64,000 nucleotides of DNA from Argentina anserina (taxonomy: Eukaryota > Streptophyta > Magnoliopsida > Rosales > Rosaceae), in assembly GCF_933775445.1 (NCBI RefSeq), contig NC_065876.1:24738001-24802000 (forward strand), written 5' to 3'. Positions 22,709 through 36,107 of the stretch are shown piece after piece (within the stretch, counting starts at the first letter, position 1; every line of letters begins with the position of its first letter). The position numbers and the translations under genes are program-made. Below the pieces are notes generated by a model. The model did not search any database. It saw only the letters and a program-made list of their open reading frames with translations, and was not told where the DNA came from.

Positions 22709-23211
22709 TATATAATGTGGAATAAAGGTTTTTGAACACCTTAAAATTTTAATTAAAAAAATGCTTATCTAATTTGTGAAAGTATAGGAGGTTAAGTATA
22801 AGTCCCCTTTAAAATTCCCCTACATGGCTACATGTAACATATTCTTAGTTATTCAAAAAAAAAAAACTAAATATGTAATTTTATTTCGAAGCCAACTTCG
22901 ATCAATATGAAGTCGATCCCGACAAAGTCTTTTGGCCCTTACTTACAATTTAGGAAAAGGAATTATACTAGACTACTAGTTAGCATCCCCTAGCTTGTTT
23001 TCCTAGTTTCTGTTACCACCGTACTTCTGTTACCACCGTACCTCTCAGAAGTCAGAACTAGGACCTCTGCAGCAAAGAATCAATTTCTTCTTTAAAAATA
23101 ATATCATACGAAATCATATACATACCGCTCATTCTGTCGAAAGACAAAAAAGGAAAAATACTATAACAATTAACTAGCTATATACAGTTAGCATCATATA
23201 CAAAGTACAAA

Positions 23212-23684
23212 CTAGCTAGTAGACTTGTCTACTATCACTGTGATCTTCTTCTCCACCGCCGGAAGTTCACAGGGGCATGCAATTGCTAAGAACTTTGGAA
23301 CATGATCTCCAGGCATCAGTACCGGCAAGCTCTGCAATTGATCTTGATTTTCCATCTATATAATAAAAAAGATCAAAATACCAATTAATTAATGGTTGGC
23401 TATCAACTTTTCATAAAAACTGGAACGCACAACTTCAGAGAGAAGAATTAAACTAGATTAGTTACCGTTTTCGTACATGCAGGTTTCTGATCTGACTCGT
23501 CTTGATCTGGGTCTTGATCTTGATCGAGAGAGGATAAGAAGAGAGATCGAACTCTGTCCCAGTGGATACAGCACAAGAAAAAGGTGCAGATGCTCAGTAG
23601 CATAAGAAGAAGAAGAGCCAAACCCAGAGGAAAAGCTAAAGAAGGCCGAGTTGATACTTCATCGTTCTCCACTCTCCTCTCCAT
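23212..23684 (-). CDS. Small membrane protein, At5g65660-like (hydroxyproline-rich glycoprotein family)
   Basis: Two exons on the minus strand, 23684-23466 and 23355-23212, joined by a GT-AG intron without shifting frame, encode 120 residues. The N-terminus (RPSLAFPLGLALLLLMLLSI) is a short polar lead and one hydrophobic segment, residues about 14-40, followed by CCIHWDRVRSL. An acidic DQDQDPDQDESD stretch follows. The second exon carries the family's conserved QSLPVLMPGDHVPKFLAIA and CPCELP motifs. The biochemical role of this plant family is unknown; the layout suggests a single-pass membrane protein with an exposed proline/cysteine tail. The start is the first ATG, about 45 bp below a TATA box. 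Confidence 0.85.
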
Positions 23685-23728
23685 TTCTGATCATCGATCT
23701 TTCTGATTAGTTGATTGACCTAAAAGTT

Positions 23729-23735
23729 TATATAC
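23729..23735 (-). promoter_or_regulatory. TATA box of the At5g65660-like gene
   Basis: TATATAA on the minus strand, about 45 bp upstream of the start codon, implying a very short 5' UTR. A second TATA-like site lies near 23805. Confidence 0.5.
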
Positions 23736-23899
23736 GAGAAGAGAAAGAGATCGAAAGAGAAACACTAGCCAGTACTTGTATCTTGGAAGTGGTGCGTATG
23801 ATGATATATAGAAGTAAGAAGCAGATGGAGATAGAGATAGTGGGTGGGTTTGGTGCGAGTACGCTTTACCAGTACTCTATTATGTAAATTCAGGTACGT

Positions 23900-26800
23900 A
23901 CGGAATTAACCACCTCATTTTTGCTGGAGCTTATTGTGGGAGAAGAATCAATCGAGAATGTCATCAAGGGTCACGGTTTTGAAAAAGCATGTCATATCTC
24001 ATCATAGATCTTAAACAAAGAACTGAGGGAAAGCTTCTTTCTTATGGCCACTAATTGGGGGACTTAACAAAGTATTACTTGTGGAATGAAACAGAGAATG
24101 CACGATGGAGTTTAACCAATCAAGTCAGTAAAGTTCTTTTAAGATCAGGATCTGTTTCGCGAATGGATCGGCATTTGTAAAATCCATTCGATATCCGATA
24201 TTACCACAAATAAAACAATTCAAGCAGACCACATAAGATCTAGTTTCATTGCAGTTTTTTTTTTTTTGAGAATGTAGTTTCATTGCAGTCGGAGAACGAG
24301 ATATTTCGGTCTACTAATTAGTACACCACATCAATTATTTTTTTGGTAGTTGTTAACCGGTTAATAAATCAATTAAGGATGAGGATCCTCTCCTGACCTA
24401 AAATACCACCTTATCTTCCTGATTTTTAGTCAGATGAAGACACGTGGCTCCCCCTCAATCTAATGATCTAATAATTTATAGTATCCTCCTAAGCTACTTT
24501 GCTCCTTGCTAAGTTCATAGAACAATCTAGAGAACTGATCTTTTTCAGTTCGTTACCAACCTCTTTTTTCTCATCAGATGAAAGTTTTTAGGCCAAAACG
24601 TATGTACTTTCAATCTCTATTTCTGGCCAAATCTAAACTTTAGCATCACTCTTAATCAATTAATCTTGTATGTAATTATTCAAATTGTCATGAATTCTAG
24701 TTTGCCGCACTAAGCAGTTCCTTGTCTACTCTCTCTTCTTTCCGATCAATCTAAGGTTCCACAACCTGTCGTGTTTAATTTGGGTCTGGAATTCAATTGA
24801 TGAGTTCAATTTGGGGTTGGGGTTCAATTGATGAGATCTGTCTAAAAGGTCAGGAGAAAAGTAAGAAAAAAAAGAAAAAAATGACTACGTATTCTTGATG
24901 ATTGCTAATTGATTACTACGTACGTACTCTTGTTTGGTAAGGGGAATTAGTCGAATGAATGATCGACTATTGCTACAGATTATGCTGGCCGAGAGCATAT
25001 GCAGCGCGGAGAGACAATCCACCCAAAAAGGCACCTAAATTGCTCGATTGATTGACGCTGTGGGACTATCCAGCGCACAAGAAAGAGGAAGGGTGAGAAT
25101 TCGCATGGGACCCACTGATCGATGGAGCTTCAATAATCAGAGAGACCTTCAATTGGTGGGACCCACGCTTCAGCTGTTTTTAACCTTCATGGCTGCACGT
25201 GTCCAACTCTCACTCCTCAAAATCAAAAACGTGTTTTTTTTCTTCTCATTCTCTATTGTTCTCTCTCTCTCCCCCTTCTTGTCTCATAAGTCATAACAAT
25301 AAATTTCTTCATAAAAAAGAAGACATAATAATACAGTCAATGGAGGAGAAAACATGATAATTTACTTATATTTATATATAAACATATATCACTGGAAATT
25401 ATAAAATTAGAAGAAGAACCACAAAGAACAAAAGAACAAAAAAAACTAAACCTACATGTAAACTATGCTAAATAGAAAATACACATAAAATAAAATTATT
25501 TGAATGGTCGTTCTTAGATCGGTTGAAAAACCGCACCGTTGCATAAAAACTCACTGATAAATACAATTTGTAATGAATAGTAATTAATGAATGCAATTTA
25601 ATTGATGAATTGGTGGTGCATGTGATGGAGAGAATGGAGTGCATAGGCTCTGAATAGAATTTGGGTTGAGTACGTGGTGATGGAAGAGGTAAACTGGTTA
25701 ACTCTTATATATATATAGTATTTATAGTATTTACATGCAAAAGGATAGGTGGAATAAAATCCAGACATCTGTTAATTTGTTAATAAGGTGGTGAGAGATG
25801 ATTGATCATCACAATATAAACTTACGTAAGGTTCAGGCAACTTCGACTCGAAAACGAAAGCATCCTCAATCATATACAATTTGAGAGCTATTGCTATAAG
25901 CCTAGCTATAATGTAGTAACTATAGAAGCAAGCAAATATGGATGCGTAGAAGTCAGTCCTTAAAGTTCAGGGATTTGATTCAAATTGAGGAGTTTCGCAC
26001 TATAACAAGGTCGACTGTGCAAGATCGACTTGAACTTACAAGGTGATTTCTCTTTCGAATGAGCTCATTTCAAAATTAATTATGACTTCCTTTCTTCTTT
26101 GTAGTTTCTGTGTCTTCTTTGTTGTTTTTGAACTGAAACATGAAATCGGGTCCCCTTAAAATGTGACATGCTAAATAATAGAGAAGCTGCAGATTTGTCG
26201 TGCGATACATATTTGGTTTATGGGATAAAGATGGATTGGACGTCTGCTTTATTTCTTCCCCTATGTTCACGTTCTTCATCGATGCATATCATGAAGGATT
26301 GCACATGTTAGGTTCTTGTCATTCTCAACATCCATTACCTCTTAACTCTTGCATTGGACATCAATGAAGAAGTATGTGTATACATTTAAATCCTGAGGGC
26401 GAACAGCCGATCAGTGTAAATACCTCAATGAAGAAGTTTACACTGAAGCTTACTAACTGGTAGTAGTTTAGGATAAAAACAAGAAGTCCTGATTAATTTA
26501 TCTAGTGTTGCATATACATGGAAACAAATATTACTCATCAATCAAGAGTTCAAGACTGGTGAACTTTATTGTTAATCCACTGACATCCATATATGTATAG
26601 AGTTGCGTACTTTAGGAAATATATTATGTTCATAGTAAACTAGCTAGCTAATTAAGGAAATATAGAGAGTTTTACTTTCTTTTAAGGCAGCTAATTTTAC
26701 TTAATGTATGACTTTAGGATTCCTGCTTAATTGTCTTTGTAATCATGCTTTAGACAACTCGACCATTTAGTCGTATCATCTCAATAACAATGTATTCAAA

Positions 26801-27650
26801 TTATAATGTGTACGTGGACAGCGTGGTTGGATATACAAATTGCAAATGAAAGTTCATATATCTACTATAGTACTATAAACTATTAACCATTATGTAATAT
26901 TGTTTTGATTCTCTATTTTAACTATTTACTGTTAACAATTTGAATATTTGCGCAGAGTAAACTATGCTTATCAGTTGTGCACCACCAGTTAACAAATTGC
27001 GAGCTCTGATTGCAGAGTCCACATAATTGTTCCAATTCAATAAACATGCAAGAATTCTACACTGCACAGTACATGGAGCCGCACACATCGATCATATGAC
27101 TAGCTAAATGATAAATGACTTCTAATGTATATGAACAATCTTTCCATTGCACACCCTTACAAATTAATTGAAAAAATTAGGAGGGGGTCGTTTATACCTG
27201 AGGTATAGCATATTCTTAATTATTACTTTTTGAACTAAAATTACAATTTTAAACAAAATTACAACATGTGTTTTTTTATATATTTATAAATAACTAAATA
27301 AATTTATCACATTAACAACTATTAATTTATTTATAATTTTATAAAATTTTATAGATAAAATAATAACAACTAATAGAACTAAAATTACCTAATATATCAT
27401 CATATTTACCTCAATAATAAAACATTTGTTGTGATATTAATAAATGAGCGATTTCTATTCTTCTCTAGCATCAACAAAAATAGTATGTAGTATCTCACAA
27501 AAACTTAGTTGATACACATGTTTAAAAAATATCTCTTGATGATGGGCGAAACACTTGTGCCTACGCACCTCGCTTTTTTATGATTTTTTATTCCAGAGAA
27601 TAATGGTCCCCCCTCATCTAGGTAGGAGCCAAGACCGAATATATGACCCT
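23900..27650. other. Intergenic, AT-rich, nothing recognised
   Basis: No conserved coding sequence or structured element. It has only poly-A/T runs, short TA tracts and CT patches (for example near 25260). Open frames here lack domains. Confidence 0.6.
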
Positions 27651-27660
27651 TACTAGTCCA

Positions 27661-28246
27661 CTATGTAGCACGAACACGTGCTATGGGTAGCGTATTGCGT
27701 GTCCGACATGGAGCGGACACGCTCGGACACGCGAACTGACTTTGGACACGGCCCGGACACGCGAGTATCCGAATCGGACACGCACCAACTCATAATAAGA
27801 ATGAAAGTGCTTATGGTGAGATTTGAACCTTGGTCATCCAAGGCACTCAACAACTCCTCAACTATTTCAACAGATTCAGTTTTTGTTATATTTATGCACA
27901 CTTTAATATATATGAGAGAAACTGGTGATAAAAATAAAAATGCTTGTGGTGAGATTCGAACCTTGGTTATCCAAGGTACTTTTCCAATCCTTAGCCATTT
28001 GAACAAGTTATGTTTTCATCATTTTAATGCACACTTTGACATATATATACATCTAAAATTCTAAATACTTTCAAATTTATAAAGTAATTTTTTTAATAAA
28101 TATATATATATATATATATACTATTAAAAATAATATTTAATTAACGTGTCCACCATGTGTCCGTGTCCAAAAAAAATTCTATATGTCGTGTCTACGTATC
28201 GAATGGTGTCAAATACGGACACTCGTGTCCGTGTCCGTGCTACTTA
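27661..28246. mobile_element. Terminal-inverted-repeat element with GGACACG-rich ends (586 bp)
   Basis: The left end reads CTATGTAGCACGAACACG and the inverted right end TAAGTAGCACGGACACG. Both subterminal zones are rich in GGACACG/CGTGTCC copies. Candidate 9-bp flanks ACTAGTCCA and GCTAATCCA agree at seven of nine positions, consistent with an old Mutator-type insertion. The interior holds a diverged direct duplication of about 115 bp (27804-27915, 27936-28050), each copy containing, on the minus strand, a B-box-like GGTTCRAATCTC, and then a long TA tract. Confidence 0.55.
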
Positions 28247-28255
28247 GCTAATCCA

Positions 28256-29460
28256 TCTTTGCGTTTGCCACCCTTATTTTGTGGTGTAATACAACGGGCG
28301 CCGACAACACCACAACATACAATGGTGCCATCGCCGGCTTCCTTCCCACTGTCAGGGATGGTGTCAACGGTGCTAGGACTAGGTCATATGAAATTCTCCC
28401 ATATTATGAGATTTGTAACCTTACCGGCACATCACAGCATTTATGTGCGATCTCGTCACTTTCACAATATTGGTAAAGTCATTGAGCATCGAATCTTTGA
28501 CTTTCTAGAGGTCGATTATGCGTTGCACGTTTGCTCACTTTAAGTAGTGCGGGATCTTAATGAGACATAGTGTCACACCACGTCAATTCCTGGTGTGAAA
28601 AACTGGAATTGGAGCATTCCATATCTCCCCCTAACGACGGGAAGTATATCTCATCAAAGTGACCGTCTGCTAATAACGCAAAATAGAGATCTACGGTTGT
28701 AGATTGGAAATAACGGACAAGTGTTGGTGATTCATAAATCATAACCAACCAAAAAATATTGAATGTTTCATGTAGACCCATTGAGATTACTACAAGAGAG
28801 GCACATAAGCAACTTAATCAAATAGGAGTTAGTGAAAATAAAGTTGGAATCGTATCCAGTGACCATCTGCTGCGCACTAAACATTTGGTGAGTTGTGGGT
28901 CTGAAACGAATAAGTGTCATTGCATGCAACATCATTACATATCTCTATGCAAAGATCGGTAGGTTAGTACCCATAACCAAGTCCGAGCTCTGCTAGATCG
29001 TGCAATGAATGAAGATGAGGATTGATGAATATGTTCAACGACGATCGCAGTAGATATGCAAAACAAAATCATCAAAAGTATTAGAGATGAACTCTCCAAT
29101 GATATCCAGTCAAATAGATTTGAGAGGATGAGAAGGATAGTAAGCCCTTAGTATGATGATCATAGCTAAAAATTTTAGTAAATGCATCGTTCAATGTGGA
29201 AAGTAAAGCGACGTGTGACCAACGCGTCGATGCTCTTAACCTATACCATAAAAATACCGGAAACAATGTCTTCATTCGGTTGGATAGAGTCCACTAATGG
29301 CACCTTAAATACTTTGTAAGAATGAAATGTTCTCGGTTGGAGCCTTAGCAAATGAAGGACTTCCTTAAAATTTAGCAACAGAACAAGCTTTGCAAAATGA
29401 GCGATAGGCATCAGATATTGCCATGGAGGCATTAGAAAAAACGGGAGGCATCACAAGCTC
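28256..29460 (-). pseudogene. Decayed Ty1/copia integrase region
   Basis: The minus strand, broken by many stops and frame changes, keeps copia integrase landmarks. Around 29220 RASTRWSHVALLST matches the IDASTRWSHVxLLST core block. At 28781-28557 IYESPTLVRYFQSTTVDLYFALLADGHFDEIYFPSLGG matches the post-integrase region. Near 28520 QRIIDL and then FTNIVKVTRSHI match the linker before reverse transcriptase. No RT follows, because the TIR element at 27661-28246 or a deletion intervenes. Confidence 0.7.
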
Positions 29461-31690
29461 TGTGACGGATGGGATGCCGCCACCGACGGCCCGAATGCCA
29501 TGGAGCCACTGAGAGAGGCAGGCTCAGCCTCACCGTACATGGCACAGATAGGCACGGCCTCACCATGTGGAGCACGGATGAGATAGTCCTCCAATCGCTT
29601 CATGAACATGAAAAAATATATGATAATGTGAATTTCAAAGAACTCTAATCATCATATCTCGTTCAAAATGACCAAATATGATCATGTCAAAACCGAGAAT
29701 ACACAAAACCAAACCCATAATTCAAAGAATCTTGAGTTACATAACGTTACTGCTGCAGGTAAGCAAAGCTATGTCTGCAGGCTAACAAATGTATTGTCTA
29801 AGCTTGAAAAAAAAACCTATTGTCAATGAAATATGACCGATTTATTCCTCTCCAAACTTAATACAATCTCCGCACAAGATCCATAAAATAACTACATATC
29901 CTGTAAAACAGTGTGAGTGGTTACATAATCAGCAAGACACTCGATTTCTTCGCGGGACATAATCAAAATAAATTCAGAGAGTCGACGACACGAGGAACAA
30001 TTCCAAACAATACCCCGTAAGACATTGTCAGAGAGAGGATTGAAAACAAATAGTCAAATCCCATCGAATGTATCACATGGCAATATAACTACATTCTTCA
30101 ACTTAAAAGTTGGAAAAACATGGTATTAGAGTAGTTGAATACCAAACAATTAGGGTGGTAAAAACTATCCAATTGTTGCGAGTGGTCACCAATAATAATA
30201 AAATCGTTTGAGCTATGAAACTATTTGAATAAAACCGGAAAATTAACTGGAAAACTATGTCAAAAAAAAACTCAAAATCGGGTGAAATTTGGACCAGGAA
30301 AAGATGACAGCAAAAACTGCAAGAAATATGCCGGAAAAATAACGAGAAACAACGAAAAAATCACCGGAAAATTCGTCGAAAACCGGCCGGAGCTGCAGGT
30401 CCGGCATAGGACGCCGGCAGGAACTGGATGGTGGCGCCGGAAATGCTGGCAAGTGGCTGAAAGGCGGCCAAAACCCCGGAAAATGTTCCGAAAACGCCGG
30501 AACAGTACATGGGAAAAATGCAGTCAATTTTTAACGTTCCGAGGTCCGTTTGCCAAATTTTAAGGTCCAAATTCACAGTATAGTACTATTAAGGTCCCAT
30601 ATAACCCAAAAGTGGCCAATTTAAAAACCACGTGAGTTGCAAACGTTGACCATTCATGATAAGTCAAGGCAAATAAAATTCTCACGAGATTATCTTTTAA
30701 ACAAAGAATACGAGAAATTTTATTGAATATGCCAATATTTAATACAACACAACCAAGCTTCTAATTCCAATAGACGACTTAAGCTAATGTCGAGTAAGAA
30801 ACATGGCAATGCCAACGTCATACTTAAAAAATAGTAAGCAGAAAACATAGTCAAAATAGATTGACTAATCAAATGTTCGTAGCAATAAAAATCTTGCATA
30901 TCAGATCGGGCGGAGCCTTAGTTTGAGGCTTAAAATTTTGCTTACTTGAGAATGGAAGAATGTTACGTTTCCATCTCCAAAGTAAAGAGATATAGGTGCC
31001 AAAAATGACATGTGTGTCTTGGATGTGGAGCATGCATCAAGGTCAACTCTGGTAATACAACGTCATAGACGTTTATTGAATCACTTTAAGTGTGTCCCAT
31101 AGAATTTGATATTTTTGGAATCTTTTATCAGCAAATAGTGCTGATTCAGAGTAATGGATTGCAACTCAAATAAATGAGTACGTAGACCTTGAGATTATCG
31201 TTTATAGACATGAGTTTAAGAAAAATCAAACATTCAAATAACAGTCGCGATGGTGACGCATCCATGAGAAACGAGGGTTGTATAGGTTTCGAATAATCAA
31301 AACTATTCAAGTATGTAACCGAAATTAGAAGGATTGTGATGTATATGGTCACAAAATAATCGATGCATATCGGTGATTCTCATGATCGCACCCAAAACAA
31401 CGGTGTACTCAGACAACCACACGAAATCGATTTATTCTCTTTAAAGAATAACGTGACTCCCCCAAGACCGTCACACAAAAAACGTCGACCAAGAAGGGAA
31501 TCATATCCCTCTTTGGTATCATCGGCGTTATAAGAAAGGCCGGAAATGAGACATGAAAAAGGCTAATAGTGCCCGATAATTTATATATATATCTTCAAAA
31601 GTAGAAATTTTAAGAAAACATACTTGTTAGTCTGTCAAACAGACCACATATAATTAAATTGCTCTGCAAATCGATCTTCGTGCAGAAAAG
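29461..31690 (-). mobile_element. Possible 5' leader/LTR part of the decayed copia element
   Basis: Lies 5' of the integrase relic on the same strand. 30240-30620 is rich in CCGGAAAA/TTTTCCGG phrases of a kind found in long retrotransposon leaders, and 30690-31650 has no coding frame. The attribution rests on position and composition; no LTR ends or primer site were proven. Confidence 0.35.
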
Positions 31691-31699
31691 TTACTTGAT

Positions 31700-32370
31700 G
31701 AATTCATTTTCCTTGTTGATCTTCGTACTAATGGCATCAAAAGCTCCTGAATAATATCCATCGCGGGCATGCATGTCATCACAATGGTACGACGAGTGAT
31801 CACTTATCCAAATAGGCATATTAGGCTCGGTAGAGTCTGAGACCCAAAAGGGTTGTCGGGCTAGTAGAAGGCCCAAAGGGGTTGTTAGGCTAACAGGAGG
31901 CCCAAACCGGAATAGGGTCAATACGAGTCGGGTCCTGTAGTTCTGGGTCATCAGACTCGGGCAGCGCTATCCTCGTCAAGAGAACCGGGTCAGGTTCTGG
32001 ATCTGCAGAACCGCATCCAACACTGAGTGTCCTCGGGGCTTGCGAGAAGAAAGGCGTCGTCGATGCGACTGGGCAGGAACGGTGGCACGCAGCTATGGCG
32101 ACACGGAGGTCGAGAAAATCCAGTCAGGAGGGATGTCGGAAGGGCGGCGGCAATTTTTCTCGTTCGAAGCAACATCAACGAAAAGGAAGAAGTTGACGAG
32201 GCTAGTCGATCGGATGTTGAAACGTCGTCGATACGACGAGATGCAGGGTGGCGCTGAGGCAAACACCAATCTGGCTACCTCGTGGCGGGGAAGACGCGCG
32301 GCGCTGGTTCACATCGGCGAGGAGGGAGACCAATCTGGGCAGACTAGAGAGGAGATGGTGTGCCCATAGT
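31700..32370. other. GC-richer repeat-like stretch
   Basis: Contrasts with its AT-rich surroundings and has overlapping open frames on both strands without recognisable domains. GGCCCAAA-type direct repeats occur at 31850-31905. Probably transposon-derived, but unidentified. Confidence 0.35.
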
Positions 32371-32616
32371 AATTATGATTTGCTGGTTTTTATTTCGACA
32401 TCAATTTGTTAGATCAGAATATCCGACGATGCCAAAAATAAAAGGTTGTGGGGGGAGGGGAAGAACTTCAGGGCTAGGGATGAATTCTGGTGGTAGCCTC
32501 GTCGCTCAAACAATTTAAAATAAAGTGCATGATAACGTGTTTGAGGAGGAACGAAACGAGAATAATAACAACGTAATGGAACAGAACGTAACCGTTTATT
32601 AATTGATAATGAGGCA

Positions 32617-32636
32617 TATATATATATATATATATG
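32617..32636. repeat. (TA)n microsatellite
   Basis: An uninterrupted TA run of about ten units. Confidence 0.9.
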
Positions 32637-32639
32637 TAT

Positions 32640-35436
32640 TACATAACCATAATTTCGTAGGATTCGAAGTCCTAATCTATTACAGATATGTGAATCTATC
32701 TTTAATAGGAAACCTAATAAGGCTAAGACACACAGAATGGTATAATAGTAATTCTTCTGTAACAAATCTATTTTTATGATGAAAAATATATAATGATGCT
32801 CAATATGAATTTTAAAAATAGTACAATAACTTAAGTGTAAAGTTGATACAAAATTATTACAACAAAAGATAAATTATAAAACAAATGTAATACTAAATTT
32901 CATGTACTTTTAGGTTTTCTTTTAGTTTTTTAGTCAACTAATTTTTAACTATCTAGACCGCCTAATTCGCAGAATGCCGAGGATGGTTGCATGGGCAAAA
33001 ATCGCGGCGGTGACCAGCCTCTTAGCACCTGGGCTACCGCTTTTAGAACCTTGGAATCAAGTAGCTTACTCTTTATGCTAGTCGTATCACGTACATAGGA
33101 TCATTTCTATCTCTACCAGTGAAAGGGAAATACTTAAGTTTCGTGGTAAGTTGGAACTGTAGTCAAGTAATCCTGTGTGAAAATTAGAGATGGGACTTGC
33201 ATGGACTAGAGTTTATGTAAATTACGTACTGTCCTTTTGAGTGCATTACATATCTTCTTCATTAATACTTGAGTGCTATGTTTGATCACAGATAATATTG
33301 CTACATTGCTTCAATATTTGAGAGCCTAAAATAAAGGAAAAATTTATCATACGCCGATATATACGGTACGCCGGCACAGCCGACCGCACAATCTCACCAC
33401 CATCACTGCGTACAAAAGCTGACAGCTCCTGCTAGTCGTTCAGCCCCTGCTGTATGGTGTACATCGATGTACCCCAGACGAACCCTAAAATAAATGCTCA
33501 AATGCGCAAGCTGCATGTAAGTTTGTTGAGATCTTGAGTTCTCATATTTTGCTGATCATTTCCGTGGTCATGGCCTTTAAATATATTCTTCAAAGTTCTC
33601 AAGAAATGAAGTGTGATGCCTTATTGTTGAGGGAAAAAGTCATTGCCTGACTCGCCAAAGAGCGCAAGTTGCAGATCGATAGCGAAGTCTTGGCCTCTCG
33701 GCCATGCTGGGTTGCAATTAGGCTATGAACTCCTATTTAAGCAGAACGTTGCTGTTGTCCATTAACATTTAACGCATAACCTAAAGTCCTAAACTAGATT
33801 TAGGCCCAAAAACCTAGTCATCTGTCTGAAATCAGTCAAATCACCATGCGTGATTAGAGTCTCAGATTCTTCAAGTGGCCATCATTTAGCAAGCCTGATT
33901 TGAATCATTTGATGTAACACTTCCCAAGCAATTGGGTTACCTAGCTCCTATACGCACTTGATTGTTGATTTAGTGAAGACAGCTAGTAGTTCATATAAAA
34001 TTATCAAGTGTATTAATTATGTATAGGAAGAAAAAATCTCTGGTAATGTATGTTGAACGTACACACCACAACTAAACACATTAGTCACCTTAATCAAACG
34101 CGTCCAAGTTTAGTTATCTCTACAAGTTTATTTAGTTAAATGCACAAGTTGGATGACACATGGATGTACGTATTAGTATGATCTTAAGTTCTTGACTTCC
34201 ATGGCTAAGCACGTATTAAACTGGATCCTCAATCAACCTTCGATATTAATTAATAAGTTTTCGTGTTTTATTATCGGAGGGCCCTCACCTATTATTTGAC
34301 TAAAGACTAGTTTGATCATAGCTAGCTAACTTACATGTATTCAGTACGGTAGTAGACAGATCATGGTTGAATGAGATTATTATCATTAGCTAGCAATGGA
34401 AGATATATATATATATGCCATGGTGTTTCTGGTCTACCTTATCAAGCTCACTCTAGCAGTTTCTAATAACTGCAATGCTTATTGTAGCTAATTGATTTAG
34501 AGTCCAAAACTACGCATATACATATACGTACAGATCCTCAATGCCCCTTGTTTGATGCATATATTCCATCCAAAAGCTTCTCAAATATGCACAAGTAAAT
34601 CGAGTCAGTAGTTGAATATACGCATGTACCCACATATATTCTTAACCCAAACTTGTATTAATTATGATCCTAGCTAGGGATCGCGGTTTTCTAATTTCTA
34701 CTGCATAATGTTTAGAATGATTCGCAAACCTCTTGCGTTGGTGATACAAGATTTTACGAAACAGTTTAATTAAGCACTCTGTAGAACTAATCCAAGAGGA
34801 CAAATTATAGAAACAATGGAAATTATGCTGTATGTACAGTTCAGATGATATAAAATAAAAGTTATGTACTTTTCTTTCTGAAGGTCTGTACTTTCTGCCT
34901 TTGTATTTTCAATTATCAATCTTTGACAGAAGAGATTAGATTTCATTGTAGTGTGACTGCCTGGCACACAGCTTCTCAATTTGCAAATATCTGATCTTGG
35001 TGTTTTGTTGGTAAAGTCCATACTGATTTTTGAAAATGATTTTATAAGAACATCTCTAACAGCTCATTTAAAATCTATATAATCTCTATTATAGAGAAAA
35101 AACACTAATTTTTAGTTCAAATAACACCTCTAAACTGTCTTCTATAATAGAGAAAGTGAGAATGGAAATAAACAAAATCTCTATAAATTTCAAAATAATA
35201 TTTAAATTTTATTTCTTACAAAAAAAAATTCACTCTTCATCCTAAAAATAACAAAAAAAGAATCATTCATTTCCTAGTCAATCTTGATATAAATTATAGC
35301 ATTATTCAATTTAATTTTTATCTAATTATACACATTTGCATTTAATTTATACAATATAATATAAGAGTTGGAATTGAGGTTTTTTTTAATAGAAATTTAG
35401 TGTTTTCATCCTTTATAATATATAGAGAAGTATATT
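32640..35436. other. Intergenic, AT-rich
   Basis: No gene was recognised. The part from about 35045 (CATCTCTAACAGCTCATTTA, then CTATTATAGAG repeated) resembles the start of a common plant MITE type, but its other end was not found. Confidence 0.5.
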
Positions 35437-35444
35437 GGTCTCCA

Positions 35445-36107
35445 GTGAGGTGGCAAATGGGCCCAAAAGCCCGAGCCCGGCCCGACCCGAGCCCGTTATT
35501 ATAATGAGCCGTGCCGGACCGAGATATTTTGGCCCGTGGGCCCGGCACGGCACGGCCCGAGCCCGTTTTTAGCCCGGCATGACCCGAGCACGGTTAATTC
35601 ATGGGTCGGCCCGTTAAACACATAATTTTATATTATTTATATCAATATTTAAACAATTATCATTATTAAACTTGAATATTATACTTTTTAAATTAAAATC
35701 TATTGATTATTTCATTATTTTAACTATAATATTTCACAAATATTATCAAAATACTGAATAAAACGTCATTATTTTGATATACGTAACATTTTAAAAATAA
35801 GATTATGAAATGTGTTGTAGTATTTTATCTATTTTACTACTCTAAATAGTTATATAAAATAAATATTCAAAGTACATAATATTTTTTATTTTAATTGTGT
35901 CATATAATGTTAATGGGCCGGGCCGGCCCGTTTTTTGGTCCGGCACAAGCCCGGGCCGTGGGCCGGGCCGGGCTTAATATTTAAGGAAATAGCCCGGTCC
36001 GAGTCCGGTACGATAAATAAATGGGCCGGCCCGAACACAGCACGAGCACGTTTTTGGCCTGTTTAAAATGGACCGGGCCGGCCCGGCCCGACCCGTTTGC
36101 CACCTCT
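35445..36107. mobile_element. hAT-type MITE with GGCCCG-rich ends (663 bp)
   Basis: Ends are GTGAGGTGGCAAATGGG on the left and, inverted, AGAGGTGGCAAACGGG on the right, the usual terminal text of a widespread hAT MITE group. Both subterminal zones are crowded with CGGGCC/GGCCCG motifs, while the middle is extremely AT-rich. The flanks GGTCTCCA (35437-35444) and AGTCTCCC (36108-36115) agree at six of eight positions, matching the 8-bp duplication of hAT elements. Confidence 0.75.

Noticed and set aside
27678..28064. 128-codon frame rich in ARG/ASP/THR
   Set aside because: Produced by GGACACG subterminal repeats of a TIR element.
30225..30576. Overlapping frames of 71-112 codons on both strands
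   Set aside because: Driven by CCGGAAAA-type repeats in a probable retrotransposon leader; no domain.
32027..32369. 109-codon frame with Arg-rich sequence
   Set aside because: Overlapping frames on both strands in a GC-rich repeat and no recognisable family.
34922..34942. miR156/157-like start TTGACAGAAGAGA
   Set aside because: The 3' half diverges and no foldback partner was found nearby.
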